A stretch of 64,000 bases of DNA from Actinocrinis sp035946395 (GCF_035946395.1 NZ_DASYZI010000439.1:4561-68560); one strand, 5' to 3'; numbered from the stretch's first letter, positions 51,055 to 60,844 are shown. Numbers and translations are program-made. Notes: generated from the sequence alone by a model not told the origin.

Positions 51055-52218
51055 TCAGCCCTTGAGGAGTTGGCGGGCCATGACGACGCGCTGGACCTGG
51101 TTGGTGCCCTCGTAGATCTGGGTGATCTTGGCGTCACGCATCATCCGTTCGAGGGGGTAGTCCTGCGTGTAGCCGTAGCCGCCGAGCAACTGGACCGCGT
51201 CCGTGGTGATCTCCATCGCGGCGTCGGAGGCGAAGCACTTGGCTGCGGCGCCGTAGAAGGTCAGGTCGGAGTCCCCGCGCTCTGACTTGGCCGCGGCGGC
51301 GTAGGTGAGCTGGCGCGCGGCGGCGATCTTCATCCCCATGTCGGCGAGCATGAACTGGACGCCCTGGAGTTCGGCGATCGGCTTGCCGAACTGCCTGCGC
51401 TGCTTGACGTACTCGGTCGCGTAGTCGAGTGCGCCCTGCGCGACGCCGAGAGCCTGCGCGGCGATGGTGACGCGGGTGTGGTCGAGCGTGCGCATCGCGA
51501 TGCGGAAGCCGGTGCCGGGCTCGCCGATGATGCGGTCGCCGGGGATCCAGGTGTCGTCGAAGTACAGCTCGCGCGTCGGCGAGCCCTTGATGCCGAGCTT
51601 GCGTTCCTTGGCGCCGAAGGTGAAGCCCGGGTCGCTCTTCTCGACCACGAACGCCGAGATGCCCTTGGTGCCGATGCCGGGCTCAGTCACCGCCATGACG
51701 GTGTAGTACTCGGACACGCCCGCATTGGTGATCCAGCGCTTGACGCCGTTAAGCCGCCAGCCGTCGCCGTCGCGGACGGCACGTGTGGTCATGCCGCCGG
51801 CGTCGGAACCGGCCTCGGGCTCGGACAGCGCGTAGGAGAAGGTCGAGCGGCCCTCGGCCACCGGCGGCAGGTACTTCTGCTTCAGCTCCTCGGAACCGGC
51901 CAGGATCAGCGGCATCGTGCCCAGCTTGTTGACCGCGGGGATCAGCGAGGAGGACATGCAGGCGCGGGCAACCTCCTCGATCAGGATGCACGTCGCCAGC
52001 GCGTCGGCCCCGGCCCCGCCGTACTGTTCCGGGATGTGGATCGCGTGCATGTCCGCGGCGTGCAGCGCATCGTGCGCCTCCTGCGGATAGCGGGCCTCCG
52101 CGTCCACGGCGGCGGCGTACGGCGCGATCTTCGTCTCGGCGAGGGCACGCACCGACTCGCGCAGGAGGTTGTGCTCCTCGCGAAGGGTGAAGAGGTCGAA
52201 GTCCAGGCTCTGGTTCAC
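51055..52218 (-). CDS. Acyl-CoA dehydrogenase
   Basis: A 387-residue flavoenzyme that oxidises acyl-CoA to enoyl-CoA. Signatures are YALSEPEAGSDAGGM (FAD-binding), WITNAG, QRRQFGKPIAELQGVQFMLA, LLGGYGYTQDYPLERMMRD and the catalytic Glu in QIYEGTNQVQR. Start GTG 52218 fits the family N-terminus (NQSLDFDLFTLREEH); an ATG further upstream at 52236 is possible. This marks the return to core chromosomal genes. Confidence 0.92.
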   Translation of the reverse strand: MNQSLDFDLFTLREEHNLLRESVRALAETKIAPYAAAVDAEARYPQEAHDALHAADMHAIHIPEQYGGAGADALATCILIEEVARACMSSSLIPAVNKLGTMPLILAGSEELKQKYLPPVAEGRSTFSYALSEPEAGSDAGGMTTRAVRDGDGWRLNGVKRWITNAGVSEYYTVMAVTEPGIGTKGISAFVVEKSDPGFTFGAKERKLGIKGSPTRELYFDDTWIPGDRIIGEPGTGFRIAMRTLDHTRVTIAAQALGVAQGALDYATEYVKQRRQFGKPIAELQGVQFMLADMGMKIAAARQLTYAAAAKSERGDSDLTFYGAAAKCFASDAAMEITTDAVQLLGGYGYTQDYPLERMMRDAKITQIYEGTNQVQRVVMARQLLKG

Positions 52219-52388
52219 GCAGCCATTGTTACCCATCGGTAGGGAGTGCGCCATACCCACCCTGGCAATGCACACCGTGATGCATTAAGACGCAGGCCAC
52301 CCCGTGAGTAACCGCACTGCGGGCATTGTTCACCGTCAAGGCGTTAGGGTCGTCTCGCGCAGCATAAGAGCGGAAGGGGAGACGGCAC

Positions 52389-53732
52389 GTGGCCGCACGG
52401 ATAACAGTCATCGGCACCGGATACCTCGGTGCCACGCACGCGGCCTGTATGGCCGAGCTGGGCTACGAGGTCCTGGGAATGGACATCGACGCGGAGAAGA
52501 TCGCCGCGCTCACGGCCGGGAAGGTCCCGTTCTTCGAGCCGGACCTGGAGGACCTGCTCGCGAAGCACGTGGCCAGCGGTCGGCTGCGGTTCACCACCTC
52601 GTACGCCGACCTCGCCGCGTTCGCTCCCGACGTGCACTTCATCTGTGTCAACACTCCCCAGCGCAAGGGCGAGTACGCTGCCGACCTCAAGTACGTCCAG
52701 GCGGTCGTGGACGGGCTCGCCCCGCACCTGGAGCAGCCGACCGTGATCGCGGGCAAGTCGACCGTCCCGGCCGGCACGGCGGTGCAACTGGCCGAGCGGT
52801 TCGCCGAACTGGCCCCGGCCGACGCGCAGGTCGAGCTGGCGTGGAACCCGGAGTTCCTGCGCGAGGGCTACGCGGTCGGCGACACACTGCGGCCGGACCG
52901 GCTGGTCATCGGCGTCGCGTCGCAGCACGCCGAGAACGTGCTGCGCGACGTGTACGCGCCGCTGACCGACGCCGGAGTGCCGCTGGTCGTCACCGATCTG
53001 GCGACGGCCGAACTGGTGAAGAACGCGGCGAACGCATTCCTGTCCACGAAGATCTCGTTCATCAACGCGATGGCCGAGGTCTGCGAGGCCGCCGGCGGCG
53101 ACGTGATGAAGCTGTCCGAGGCGCTGTCGTACGACGCACGCATCGGCGGCAAGTTCCTGGTGCCGGGCCTCGGCTTCGGCGGCGGCTGCCTGCCCAAGGA
53201 CATCAGGGCGTTCATGGCGCGTGCCGGAGAACTGGGAGTGGACCAGGCGCTCGCGTTCCTCAAGGAGGTCGACGCGATCAACATGCGCCGCCGGGTCCGC
53301 ATGGTCGACCTGGCCCGGGAGCAGTGCGACGGCTCGTTCCTCGGCAAGCGGGTCGCGGTCTGGGGCGCGGCGTTCAAGCCCAACTCCGACGACGTACGAG
53401 ACTCGCCGGCGCTGAACGTGGCGGCCTCGATCCTGCTTCAGGGCGCGCAGGTGACCGTCTACGACCCGAAGGCGAACGACAACGCCGCCAAGAACTTCCC
53501 GACGCTGGCATATGCGGATTCCGCGCTCGACGCGGCGCAGGGCGCGCACGTGATCCTGCACCTGACCGAGTGGCAGGAGTTCCGCGAGCTCGACCCGGCG
53601 GTCGTCGCACAGTACACGTCCGTCCACCGCATCGTGGATGGTCGTAACGCGCTCAACGCGGACCAGTGGCGCGAAGCGGGCTGGACGTACCGCGCACTCG
53701 GGCGGCCAGTCGTCGGCGACGACTCGCTTTAG
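52389..53732 (+). CDS. ugd: UDP-glucose 6-dehydrogenase
   Basis: A 447-residue NAD-dependent enzyme making UDP-glucuronate for surface polysaccharides. The N-terminal Rossmann motif is GTGYLGATHA, the middle has AWNPEFLREG, and the catalytic Cys is in GFGGGCLPKD. A C-terminal NAD/UDP-binding domain follows (WGAAFKPNSDDVRDSP). GTG 52389 follows GGGGAG. Divergent from the acyl-CoA dehydrogenase gene. Confidence 0.93.
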   Translation: MAARITVIGTGYLGATHAACMAELGYEVLGMDIDAEKIAALTAGKVPFFEPDLEDLLAKHVASGRLRFTTSYADLAAFAPDVHFICVNTPQRKGEYAADLKYVQAVVDGLAPHLEQPTVIAGKSTVPAGTAVQLAERFAELAPADAQVELAWNPEFLREGYAVGDTLRPDRLVIGVASQHAENVLRDVYAPLTDAGVPLVVTDLATAELVKNAANAFLSTKISFINAMAEVCEAAGGDVMKLSEALSYDARIGGKFLVPGLGFGGGCLPKDIRAFMARAGELGVDQALAFLKEVDAINMRRRVRMVDLAREQCDGSFLGKRVAVWGAAFKPNSDDVRDSPALNVAASILLQGAQVTVYDPKANDNAAKNFPTLAYADSALDAAQGAHVILHLTEWQEFRELDPAVVAQYTSVHRIVDGRNALNADQWREAGWTYRALGRPVVGDDSL

Positions 53733-53759
53733 ATGTAGCCGCGTACATGTAGCCGCAGC

Positions 53760-54326
53760 TCAGTCAGCGAGCGACGCACGTAGTACGGCGCCCTTGGCGC
53801 GGGCCTGCGCCTCAAGGTCGTCCTGGAACGCACGCATCTCGGCGAGTAGTCGCGGGTCGTGTGCGGCCAGGATCCTCACGGCCAGCAGGCCCGCGTTACG
53901 CGCTCCACCGATGGACACGGTTGCTACTGGCACGCCTGCGGGCATCTGCACGATCGACAGCAGCGAGTCCATGCCATCGAGGTGCTTGAGCGGGACAGGC
54001 ACGCCGATGACGGGTAACGGCGTCACCGACGCGAGCATCCCGGGCAGGTGAGCGGCGCCACCGGCTCCGGCGATGATCGCCTTGAGACCGCGCGAGGCCG
54101 CGCGCCGTCCGTACTCGATCATCATCTGCGGCATGCGGTGCGCGGAGACGACGTCGACCTCGTAACCGACTTCGAACTCGCCGAGGGCCTCGGCCGCAGC
54201 GCGCATGACCGGCCAGTCCGAGTCCGAGCCCATCACGATGCCGACGGCCGGGTCACTGGCGGCCGGCTTGTCGGCGACCAGGTTCTCAGCAGCCGGTTTG
54301 TCAGCCGTCGCGGCGCTGTCACTCAT
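53760..54326 (-). CDS. purE: N5-carboxyaminoimidazole ribonucleotide mutase (PurE)
   Basis: A 188-residue class I PurE of de novo purine synthesis, which rearranges N5-CAIR, made by PurK, to CAIR. Motifs are GIVMGSDSDWPVM, VVSAHRMP and AGAGGAAHLPGM. The N-terminal 25 residues are an Ala-rich extension. ATG 54326 has GGAGAG upstream and overlaps the purK stop by 8 nt, so both are translated together. Confidence 0.95.
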   Translation of the reverse strand: MSDSAATADKPAAENLVADKPAASDPAVGIVMGSDSDWPVMRAAAEALGEFEVGYEVDVVSAHRMPQMMIEYGRRAASRGLKAIIAGAGGAAHLPGMLASVTPLPVIGVPVPLKHLDGMDSLLSIVQMPAGVPVATVSIGGARNAGLLAVRILAAHDPRLLAEMRAFQDDLEAQARAKGAVLRASLAD

Positions 54327-55560
54327 CGATCTCTCCGCGCAGATAAGCAGCCGCGTGCCGAGCCCGCTCGACACAGTCGTCGAGGCCGGCGCCAAGCACG
54401 GTCACGTGACCGATCTTGCGCCCGGGCTTGACCGCCTTGCCGTACATGTGGATCTTCAGCCCGGGATCGCGGGCCATGCAGTGCAGATACGCGGGATAGA
54501 GGTCGGGCAGGTCAAGGCCGAGCACGTTGGCCATCACCGCGACCGGCGCGTGCGGGGTCGGCGCGCCGAGCGGCAGGTCCAGCACGGCTCGCAGATGGTT
54601 CTCGAACTGGCTGGTCACGGCGCCGTCGATGGTCCAGTGCCCGGAATTGTGCGGCCGCATGGCCAGCTCGTTGACGATGAGCGCGCCGTCGGCGGCCTGG
54701 AACAGCTCGACCGCCAGCATCCCGGTCACGTCGATCTCGCGAGCGATGGTCAGTGCGATGTGCTGCGCCTCGGCCGAGCGGTCCGCGTCGAGTCCGGGCG
54801 CCGGAGCGTAGACCTCACGGCACACGCCGTCGCGCTGCACCGTCTCCACCACCGGGTATGCCACCGCTTGGCCGTGCGGTGAGCGCGCCACCTGAGCAGA
54901 CAGTTCGCGAACGAAGGGCACCAGCGCCTCGGCCATCAACTCCACGCCGCGTGCCGCCGCGCCGTCGAGCACCTCGCGTAGCTGCGCGGCGTCGTCGATC
55001 CGCCAGACGCCCTTGCCGTCGTAGCCGCCGCGGGTCGCTTTGAGGATGAACGGCCAGCCGACCTGCTCGGCGAACGCGGCGGCTTCCGTGAACGCCGACT
55101 CCACCACGCTCGGCAGGCGGGTCCAACGAGGGCACGACACGCCGATCGAGGCGAGTAGCTCCCGCATGACGCCCTTGTCCTGCGCGTGGATCAAGGCGCC
55201 CGGACCCGGACGTACCGCGACGCCCAACTCGACCAGATGCTCAAGCACGGGAGCAGGCACCTGCTCATGGTCGAAGGTCACAACGTCGCAGCCGCGGGCG
55301 AACTCGGCGACGGACTGCGGATCGTCCTGGTCGCCGAGCACCGTGTCCGGAATCACCTGAGCGGCGGATTCATCGGACCGGGCCGCGAGCACACGCAGCC
55401 GCACGCCGAGCGCGACGGCCGCGGGTTGCAGCATTCTGGCCAGCTGACCTGCACCGATGATGCCGACCACGGGCATGCCGATGGAGACGGCACCGGCGCG
55501 CGCGTCGGCCGGGGACGGGCTTGTCCCGGAACGTTCGACTCCGATTGGTGTGCCGATCAC
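54319..55560 (-). CDS. purK: N5-carboxyaminoimidazole ribonucleotide synthase (PurK)
   Basis: A 413-residue ATP-grasp enzyme that carboxylates AIR with bicarbonate and ATP. Visible are GIIGAGQLARML, the ATP-grasp segment ILKATRGGYDGKGVW, FVRELSAQVARS, and NELAMRPHNSGHWT. GTG 55560 gives the usual family N-terminus plus a short Ser/Pro extension; the start may be a little downstream. It lies 40 nt below a large palindrome. Confidence 0.94.
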   Translation of the reverse strand: MIGTPIGVERSGTSPSPADARAGAVSIGMPVVGIIGAGQLARMLQPAAVALGVRLRVLAARSDESAAQVIPDTVLGDQDDPQSVAEFARGCDVVTFDHEQVPAPVLEHLVELGVAVRPGPGALIHAQDKGVMRELLASIGVSCPRWTRLPSVVESAFTEAAAFAEQVGWPFILKATRGGYDGKGVWRIDDAAQLREVLDGAAARGVELMAEALVPFVRELSAQVARSPHGQAVAYPVVETVQRDGVCREVYAPAPGLDADRSAEAQHIALTIAREIDVTGMLAVELFQAADGALIVNELAMRPHNSGHWTIDGAVTSQFENHLRAVLDLPLGAPTPHAPVAVMANVLGLDLPDLYPAYLHCMARDPGLKIHMYGKAVKPGRKIGHVTVLGAGLDDCVERARHAAAYLRGEIDE

Positions 55561-55600
55561 AGGAACCAAGCCTAACGGCGGATCGAGGCAGGCCACGCCG

Positions 55601-55658
55601 CATGGTCCCTCTTCGAACTCAACGTGGCCAGTCACGTTGAGTTCGAAGAGGGACCATG
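55601..55658. repeat. 26-bp perfect palindrome with 6-nt loop
   Basis: Bases 55601-55626 (starting CATGGTCCCTCTTCGAAC) pair without mismatch with 55633-55658, leaving the loop GCCAGT. As RNA this is an extremely stable hairpin; as DNA it can form a cruciform. It lies upstream of purK on its side and about 260 bp before the gtrA-like gene on the other. It could be a terminator for antisense transcription, a control element of purK, or a dispersed palindromic repeat. Confidence 0.85.
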
Positions 55659-55914
55659 TTCCACAGTGGCGTGAGTTAAGTCACATCTCGCGTGTGTCGT
55701 GACGAAAGCCGCGAACGGGGCCGGCCACGCCGCGTCCTGGCTGCTCCATTCATCTCCTTGCGCTGCCGTGGAGTCGCGCTGCGTGGCCGGAGTCCTTTTC
55801 ATGGGCAATGCTCCCGTCACAGGTCTGCTACGGGGCTGCCCCCGAAAGACGCCGACGGGGCAAAATCGGTACTCTCTGGTGGTGACCCCCCGGAAGTCAG
55901 GTAGGTAACCGACA

Positions 55915-56490
55915 ATGGCGGCTCTGCAAGCGACATACGCCCGGCTCCGCCGCGCCACTCACGAGCTGGCGAAGTTCGGCACGATCGGCCTGATCGCCCT
56001 CGTGGTGAACATGCTGGTCACCAACCTGTGCTGGCAGGCCATCCCGCACAAGCCGGTCGTCGGCTCCATCGTGGGCACCGTGGTCGCCACGGTCGTCGCG
56101 TACCTGGGCAACCGGTTCTGGACCTACAAGGACCGCGACTCGATCGGCCGCACCCGCGAGCTGGTGCTGTTCTTCGCGGTCAACGGCATCGGGATGCTGA
56201 TCGAGACGGTGCCGCTGGCGGTCTCGCAGTATGTGATGCACTTCGACGGCACGCTGGCGAACAACGTGGCCAAGTACGTCTTCGGCCTGCCGCTCGGCAT
56301 GGTCTTCCGGCTGTGGACCTACCGGACCTGGATCTTCCCCAAGGCCGACCCGGCGCTGGCCGAGGCCCAGTACCAGTTCTCCACCGGCGAGCCGCTGCCG
56401 ACCTCGCAGCTGCCGATGGCGACGAGCGGCCCGCGGCACAAGCGCTCCGGCTCCGGCAGCCTGATGCGGGCCACCAGCAGCGGCCGCTAG
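55915..56490 (+). CDS. GtrA-family membrane protein
   Basis: A 191-residue protein with four membrane helices (for example IGLIALVVNMLVTNLCW and IVGTVVATVVAYLGNRFWTY). It carries the family NRFWTY and RLWTYRTWIF motifs. GtrA proteins flip or bind lipid-linked sugars for cell-surface glycosylation. The C-terminal 50 residues are basic and disordered. ATG 55915. Confidence 0.9.
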   Translation: MAALQATYARLRRATHELAKFGTIGLIALVVNMLVTNLCWQAIPHKPVVGSIVGTVVATVVAYLGNRFWTYKDRDSIGRTRELVLFFAVNGIGMLIETVPLAVSQYVMHFDGTLANNVAKYVFGLPLGMVFRLWTYRTWIFPKADPALAEAQYQFSTGEPLPTSQLPMATSGPRHKRSGSGSLMRATSSGR

Positions 56491-56693
56491 CCGCCCCGTC
56501 AGGCACAGTCAGGCACAGCGCTCAAAGCCTCTCCGGGTGCGGCAATCCACCGGGCAGTAATCCAACTCAGCCCGCCCCCTGATGTATCTTTCAGAACTTG
56601 CTTTCAGCGTTTCATCACTTTCAGGCCGCGCTCCCGGTCAGCCTTTCGGGCCACATCCGGGCCGCATCCGCTCTCGCTCTACATCACTCGGGG

Positions 56694-57947
56694 CTACATC
56701 AGCGGGTCGAAGGCGGCCAGGAACACCGCGAATACCGGCGGCCGCTGCTGGAGCAGTTCGAGCCGTCCGCCGTCCGCCTCGGCCAGTTCCCGGGCCACGG
56801 TCAGGCCGAGCCCGGTCGAGGCGCGGCCGGAGACCGACCGCTCGAAGACCCGGGCGCCCAGCTCCGGCGGAACCCCGGGACCCTCGTCACAGACCTCGAC
56901 GACGACCGAGCCGCCGGTGGTGCGCGTCCGGATGGTCACCGGTCCGGCGCCGTGCATCAGGGAGTTCTCCATCAGCGTCGCCAGCACCTGGGCGAAGGCA
57001 CCTGGGGTGGCGACGGCGGCCAGGCCGCGCACTCCGTCGACCCGGATCGGCCGGCGGGCGCTGCGGAAGGCCGGGCGCCACTCGAAGATCTGCTGGCGGA
57101 TCACCATGTCCACGTCGATCGGCACGGTCGAGGTGGACCGCCGGCTGTCCCGGGCGTCGGTGAGCAGCCGCTGGACCACGTCGGTCAGCCGCTCGACCTG
57201 GGTCAGCGCGATGGCCGCCTCTTCCTTGACGTCCATCAGATCCTGCGCCGCGATGATCTCCTCAAGCCGCATGGACAGCGCGGTCAGCGGCGTACGCAGC
57301 TGGTGTGAGGCGTCCGCGGCCAGCCGGCGCTCGGTGGCCAGCATGCGCGAGATGCGTTCGGCGGTGTGGTCGATGACCTCGGCCACCCGGTCGAGTTCCG
57401 GGATGCCGTAGCGGCGGTGCCGCGGCCTCGGGTCCCCGGAGCCGAGCCGCTCGGCGGTCTGCGCCAAGTCGCTCAGCGGCCGGGAGAGCCGCCGGGCCTG
57501 GAGGAACGCGACGCCGCAGGCGGCGACCGTCGCGAGTACGGCGACTCCGACCACCAGGATCAGGCTGCTGCGGATGCGCGCCATGGTCGGCGACCAGGAC
57601 TCGGTGACGACGGCCGTCACATGCTTGGGCGCGGGACCGTAGTACGTGCCACTGGAGGCGGGGCGGTCGGTGATGGTCTGGCCGAGCATGATCGGGTCGT
57701 GGCCCTGATAGGTGAGCTTCACGCTGTGGCCGGGCGCCAGCAGCTTCTTGAGCGCGTCCGTGTCGGGGGTGTTGCTCGTCTCCAACTGCTGGTCGAGCAG
57801 GAAGCCGATGCGCTGCACCTCCTGATTGAGCGCGGCGTGCTCGGCCTCGCTGATGCGCATCACGTCGATGATGGCCAGCGGCACGCCGAGCAGTATGACC
57901 ACGATCAGCACAGCGGAGACCGTGGACTTGATCATGCGTCGGCGCAT
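56694..57947 (-). CDS. Two-component sensor histidine kinase
   Basis: A 417-residue HK. Membrane helix 1 is at about residues 7-29 (STVSAVLIVVILLGVPLAII), an extracytoplasmic sensor of about 95 residues follows, then helix 2 (SLILVVGVAVLATVAACGVA) and HAMP. The DHp box is ASHQLRTPLTAL with the phospho-acceptor His. The ATPase domain has N-box LMENSLMHGAG, G1 CDEGPGVP and G2 GLGLTVARELAEADGG. It works with the regulator gene at 58130, upstream on the same strand. Confidence 0.92.
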   Translation of the reverse strand: MRRRMIKSTVSAVLIVVILLGVPLAIIDVMRISEAEHAALNQEVQRIGFLLDQQLETSNTPDTDALKKLLAPGHSVKLTYQGHDPIMLGQTITDRPASSGTYYGPAPKHVTAVVTESWSPTMARIRSSLILVVGVAVLATVAACGVAFLQARRLSRPLSDLAQTAERLGSGDPRPRHRRYGIPELDRVAEVIDHTAERISRMLATERRLAADASHQLRTPLTALSMRLEEIIAAQDLMDVKEEAAIALTQVERLTDVVQRLLTDARDSRRSTSTVPIDVDMVIRQQIFEWRPAFRSARRPIRVDGVRGLAAVATPGAFAQVLATLMENSLMHGAGPVTIRTRTTGGSVVVEVCDEGPGVPPELGARVFERSVSGRASTGLGLTVARELAEADGGRLELLQQRPPVFAVFLAAFDPLM

Positions 57948-57984
57948 CGGACCCCCCTCGGTTCGTCCTGCCCCGCATCATCTC

Positions 57985-58136
57985 GCACTGCGCCGTCCCA
58001 ATACCGCGCCATCCCACACCGCGCCGTCTCGCACGTGGTCGTCCGGAACGGCGCCGTCCAGCACTGAGTTGTCCAGCACTGGGTCGTCCGGCACCGGGTC
58101 GTCCCGGCGCCGCATCTTCCGGCACCCGGTCAGCCG
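57985..58136. repeat. 15-bp minisatellite between response regulator and kinase genes
   Basis: About ten degenerate units of 15-16 bp, for example GCACTGCGCCGTCCC, GCACGTGGTCGTCCG, GCACTGGGTCGTCCG and GCACCGGGTCGTCCC, fill the whole spacer and run over the last bases of the regulator gene. The unit length is a multiple of 3, but no start codon places it in either protein. Confidence 0.75.
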
Positions 58137-58801
58137 CGTTCGAACCGGAAACCGACCCCGCGCACGGTGGAGATGAACCGCGGGTTCGCGGCGTCGTCAC
58201 CGAGCTTCTTGCGCAGCCAGGAGATGTGCATGTCGAGCGTCTTGGTCGAGGACCACCACGTCGTGTCCCAGACCTCGCGCATGAGCTGTTCGCGGGTTAT
58301 CACCCGGCCGGCGTCGCGGACCAGGACACGCAGCAGGTCGAACTCCTTCGCGGTCAGGTTCAGCTCCTCGTCGCCGAGGAACGCGCGGTGCGACTCGACG
58401 TCGATGCGCACGCCGCGCGCGGCCGTGCCGCTGTCCGGCGAGCCGCGGCGCAGCAGGGCGCGCACCCGGGCGAGCAGTTCGGCGAGCCGGAACGGTTTGG
58501 TGACGTAGTCGTCGGCTCCGGCGTCGAGGCCGACGACGGTGTCCACCTCGTCGGCGCGGGCGGTCAGGACGAGGACGGGGAAGCCGTGGCCGTCGGTGCG
58601 CAGGCGGCGGCAGACTTCGAGCCCGTCCATCCCGGGCAGACCGAGGTCGAGCACGAGCAGGTCAACCACGCCGGACTGAGCCAGAGCCAGCGCCCCGGGG
58701 CCGTCCGCGCGCAGGTCCACGTCGTAGCCCTCCCGGCGCAACGCGCGGGCCAGGGGCTCGGCGATGGCCACGTCGTCCTCAGCGAGCAGTACGCGGGTCA
58801 T
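58130..58801 (-). CDS. OmpR/PhoB-family response regulator
   Basis: A 223-residue regulator. The receiver has acidic pair EDD near residue 8, phospho-acceptor Asp in DLLVLDLGLPG and Lys in VTKPF. The C-terminal winged helix is complete (LTAKEFDLLRVLVRDAGRVI, then DMHISWLRKKLGDD, then FISTVRGVGFRFERG). Upstream of the kinase gene on the same strand, so probably co-transcribed through the minisatellite spacer. Confidence 0.93.
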   Translation of the reverse strand: MTRVLLAEDDVAIAEPLARALRREGYDVDLRADGPGALALAQSGVVDLLVLDLGLPGMDGLEVCRRLRTDGHGFPVLVLTARADEVDTVVGLDAGADDYVTKPFRLAELLARVRALLRRGSPDSGTAARGVRIDVESHRAFLGDEELNLTAKEFDLLRVLVRDAGRVITREQLMREVWDTTWWSSTKTLDMHISWLRKKLGDDAANPRFISTVRGVGFRFERG

Positions 58802-58912
58802 GGGGCGATCGTAGGCTGCTTCACCCGGTTAGCGGGATACTCCCTGGTAACTCAAGGGAGTTCCCCTTGCCCGGGCTGATGATTAGTCCTCTTTTACAAC
58901 TTTCGTCTCCGG

Positions 58913-60841
58913 TCAGGCCAGCGACTCGACCCAGGCGGAGTGCAGACCGGCGAAGTGGCCCGCGTTCGCGTCGAGCAGTTCGGCCGGCGAGCCGTCCTCG
59001 ACGATCCGGCCGGCCTCCATCACCAGAACCCGGTCGGCGATCTCCACGGTGGACAGCCGGTGCGCGATGATCAGCGCGGTGCGCTCGGCCAGGATCGTGC
59101 GCAGCGCCCGCTGCACCAGCCGCTCGCTGGGCACGTCGAGCGACGAGGTCGCCTCGTCGAGCACCAGCACGGCCGGGTCGGCCAGGAACGCGCGCGCGAA
59201 CGCCACCAGCTGCCGTTGGCCGGCTGAGAGCCGTCCGCCGCGCTTCTTGACGTCGGTGGCGTAGCCGTCCGGGAGCGCGGCGATGAACCCGTGCGCGCCG
59301 ATGGCCCGTGCCGCCTCCTCGACCTGCGCGTCGGTGGCGTCTGGACGGCCGAATCTGATGTTGTCCGCGACGGTGCCGGTGAACAGGAAGTTCTCCTGAG
59401 TCACCATGACCACGGCGCTGCGCAGATCGGCGTCACGCAGGTCGCGCAGGTCGACTCCGTCAAGACGCACCGCCCCGGCGTCCGGGTCGTAGAACCGACA
59501 CATCAGCCGGGCGAGGGTGGACTTGCCGGCACCGGTCGCGCCGACCAGCGCCACGGTCTGCCCGGCCGGGATGTCGAGGTCGAGGCTCGGCAGGATGACC
59601 CGCTCGGGCGTGGGCGTGCCGTCGGCGGACTGCTGCTCACGCCGTGGGTAGGCGAAGCGCACCGTCTCGAACCGCACCCCGCCGCGCACCGGCAGGGGCA
59701 GCTCGACCGGCGTGGCCGGCTCGGGCACGGCCGCCTCCTCCTCCAGCACGCCGGAGAGCTTCTCCAGCGCGGCGGTGGCCGACTGGTACGAGGTGTAGAA
59801 CATCGCCAGGTCCTGGAGCGGGTCGAAGAACCGGCGCAGGTACAGCAGGTACGCGGTCAACACGCCGACTTGGAGCGTGTGGTCGATGACCTGGAAGCCG
59901 CCGAAGACCAGCACCGCCGCGGTCATCAGCGCACCGACCGCCTTGATGCCCGGCATGAACCAGGCCATCAGGCGCATGGCGTCCGCGTTGGCGTTCTTGT
60001 AGTCGGAGCTCAGTTCGTCGAAGATCCGGTCGTTGCGCGGCTCCCGGCGGAAGGCCTGCACCGCGCGGATGCCGTTCAGCGTCTCGACGAAGTGCACGAT
60101 CAGCGCGGCGATGGTCTCGCGGGTGCGCCGGTAGGCGACGCGCGAGTTGGTGGTGTACCAGCGCAGCAGCAGGAAAAGCGCCGGCAGGCAGACCACCAGG
60201 AAGAGCGAGAGCTGCGGGTCGAGGATGGCGAGCACTATGCCGATCACCGCGATGTTGAGCACCGCGTTGATCAGTCCGTCGAGGCTGGCGTTGACCAGGT
60301 CGCCGAGCGCGTCGAGGTCGTTGGTCAGCCGGGAGATCACCCGGCCCGAGGTGTAACGCTCGTGGAAGGCGATCGGCAGCCGCTGGAACTGGCGGAAGAC
60401 CCGGCCGCGCAGGTCGAGCAGCACGTCCTGGCCGATCCGCCCGGCCAGCTTGAGGAAGCGCAGCCGCAGCAGCGCCCCGAACAGCGCGGTGACCAGGATC
60501 GCGCTGACCGCGGCGCCGATCGGGGCCCAGTCGCCGTGATGGATCGCCGGGATGCCCGAGTCGATGCCGACGGACACCAGGTAGGGTCCGGCCATCTCGG
60601 CGCCGGTGACCACCACGATGAGGAAGGTGGCCCAGGCCAGCGACCGCCGGTGCGGGCGCAGCAGCGAGCCGAGCAGTCGGCGCGAGCGGGCGCGCAGGAA
60701 CAGGCCGCCGCTGGCCGAGACCTCGTCGATCTTCTCGGCGGCCACTCCGCGCCAGTCGTTCTGCGGGTTCCGCTCCCCCGGGCCCTGCTTCGCGGCAGCT
60801 TCGGCGGAAGCGGCAGAAGCATCGGTATCGAGCACGGTCAT
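58913..60841 (-). CDS. ABC exporter half-transporter with consensus ATPase site
   Basis: A 642-residue type I ABC exporter: six membrane helices in residues about 70-330, then the nucleotide-binding domain with Walker A GATGAGKST, signature LSAGQ, Walker B VLVLDEATSSLD (catalytic Glu present) and the H-loop AHRLSTV. It starts 3 nt after the other half-transporter gene ends, and the two probably form a heterodimer. Substrate unknown; relatives export lipids, drugs or peptides. Confidence 0.92.
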   Translation of the reverse strand: MTVLDTDASAASAEAAAKQGPGERNPQNDWRGVAAEKIDEVSASGGLFLRARSRRLLGSLLRPHRRSLAWATFLIVVVTGAEMAGPYLVSVGIDSGIPAIHHGDWAPIGAAVSAILVTALFGALLRLRFLKLAGRIGQDVLLDLRGRVFRQFQRLPIAFHERYTSGRVISRLTNDLDALGDLVNASLDGLINAVLNIAVIGIVLAILDPQLSLFLVVCLPALFLLLRWYTTNSRVAYRRTRETIAALIVHFVETLNGIRAVQAFRREPRNDRIFDELSSDYKNANADAMRLMAWFMPGIKAVGALMTAAVLVFGGFQVIDHTLQVGVLTAYLLYLRRFFDPLQDLAMFYTSYQSATAALEKLSGVLEEEAAVPEPATPVELPLPVRGGVRFETVRFAYPRREQQSADGTPTPERVILPSLDLDIPAGQTVALVGATGAGKSTLARLMCRFYDPDAGAVRLDGVDLRDLRDADLRSAVVMVTQENFLFTGTVADNIRFGRPDATDAQVEEAARAIGAHGFIAALPDGYATDVKKRGGRLSAGQRQLVAFARAFLADPAVLVLDEATSSLDVPSERLVQRALRTILAERTALIIAHRLSTVEIADRVLVMEAGRIVEDGSPAELLDANAGHFAGLHSAWVESLA

Positions 60842-60844
60842 CGG

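Noticed and set aside
57985..58136. CRISPR array
   Set aside because: Units are 15-16 bp, contiguous and degenerate, with no unique spacers and no cas genes; it is a minisatellite.
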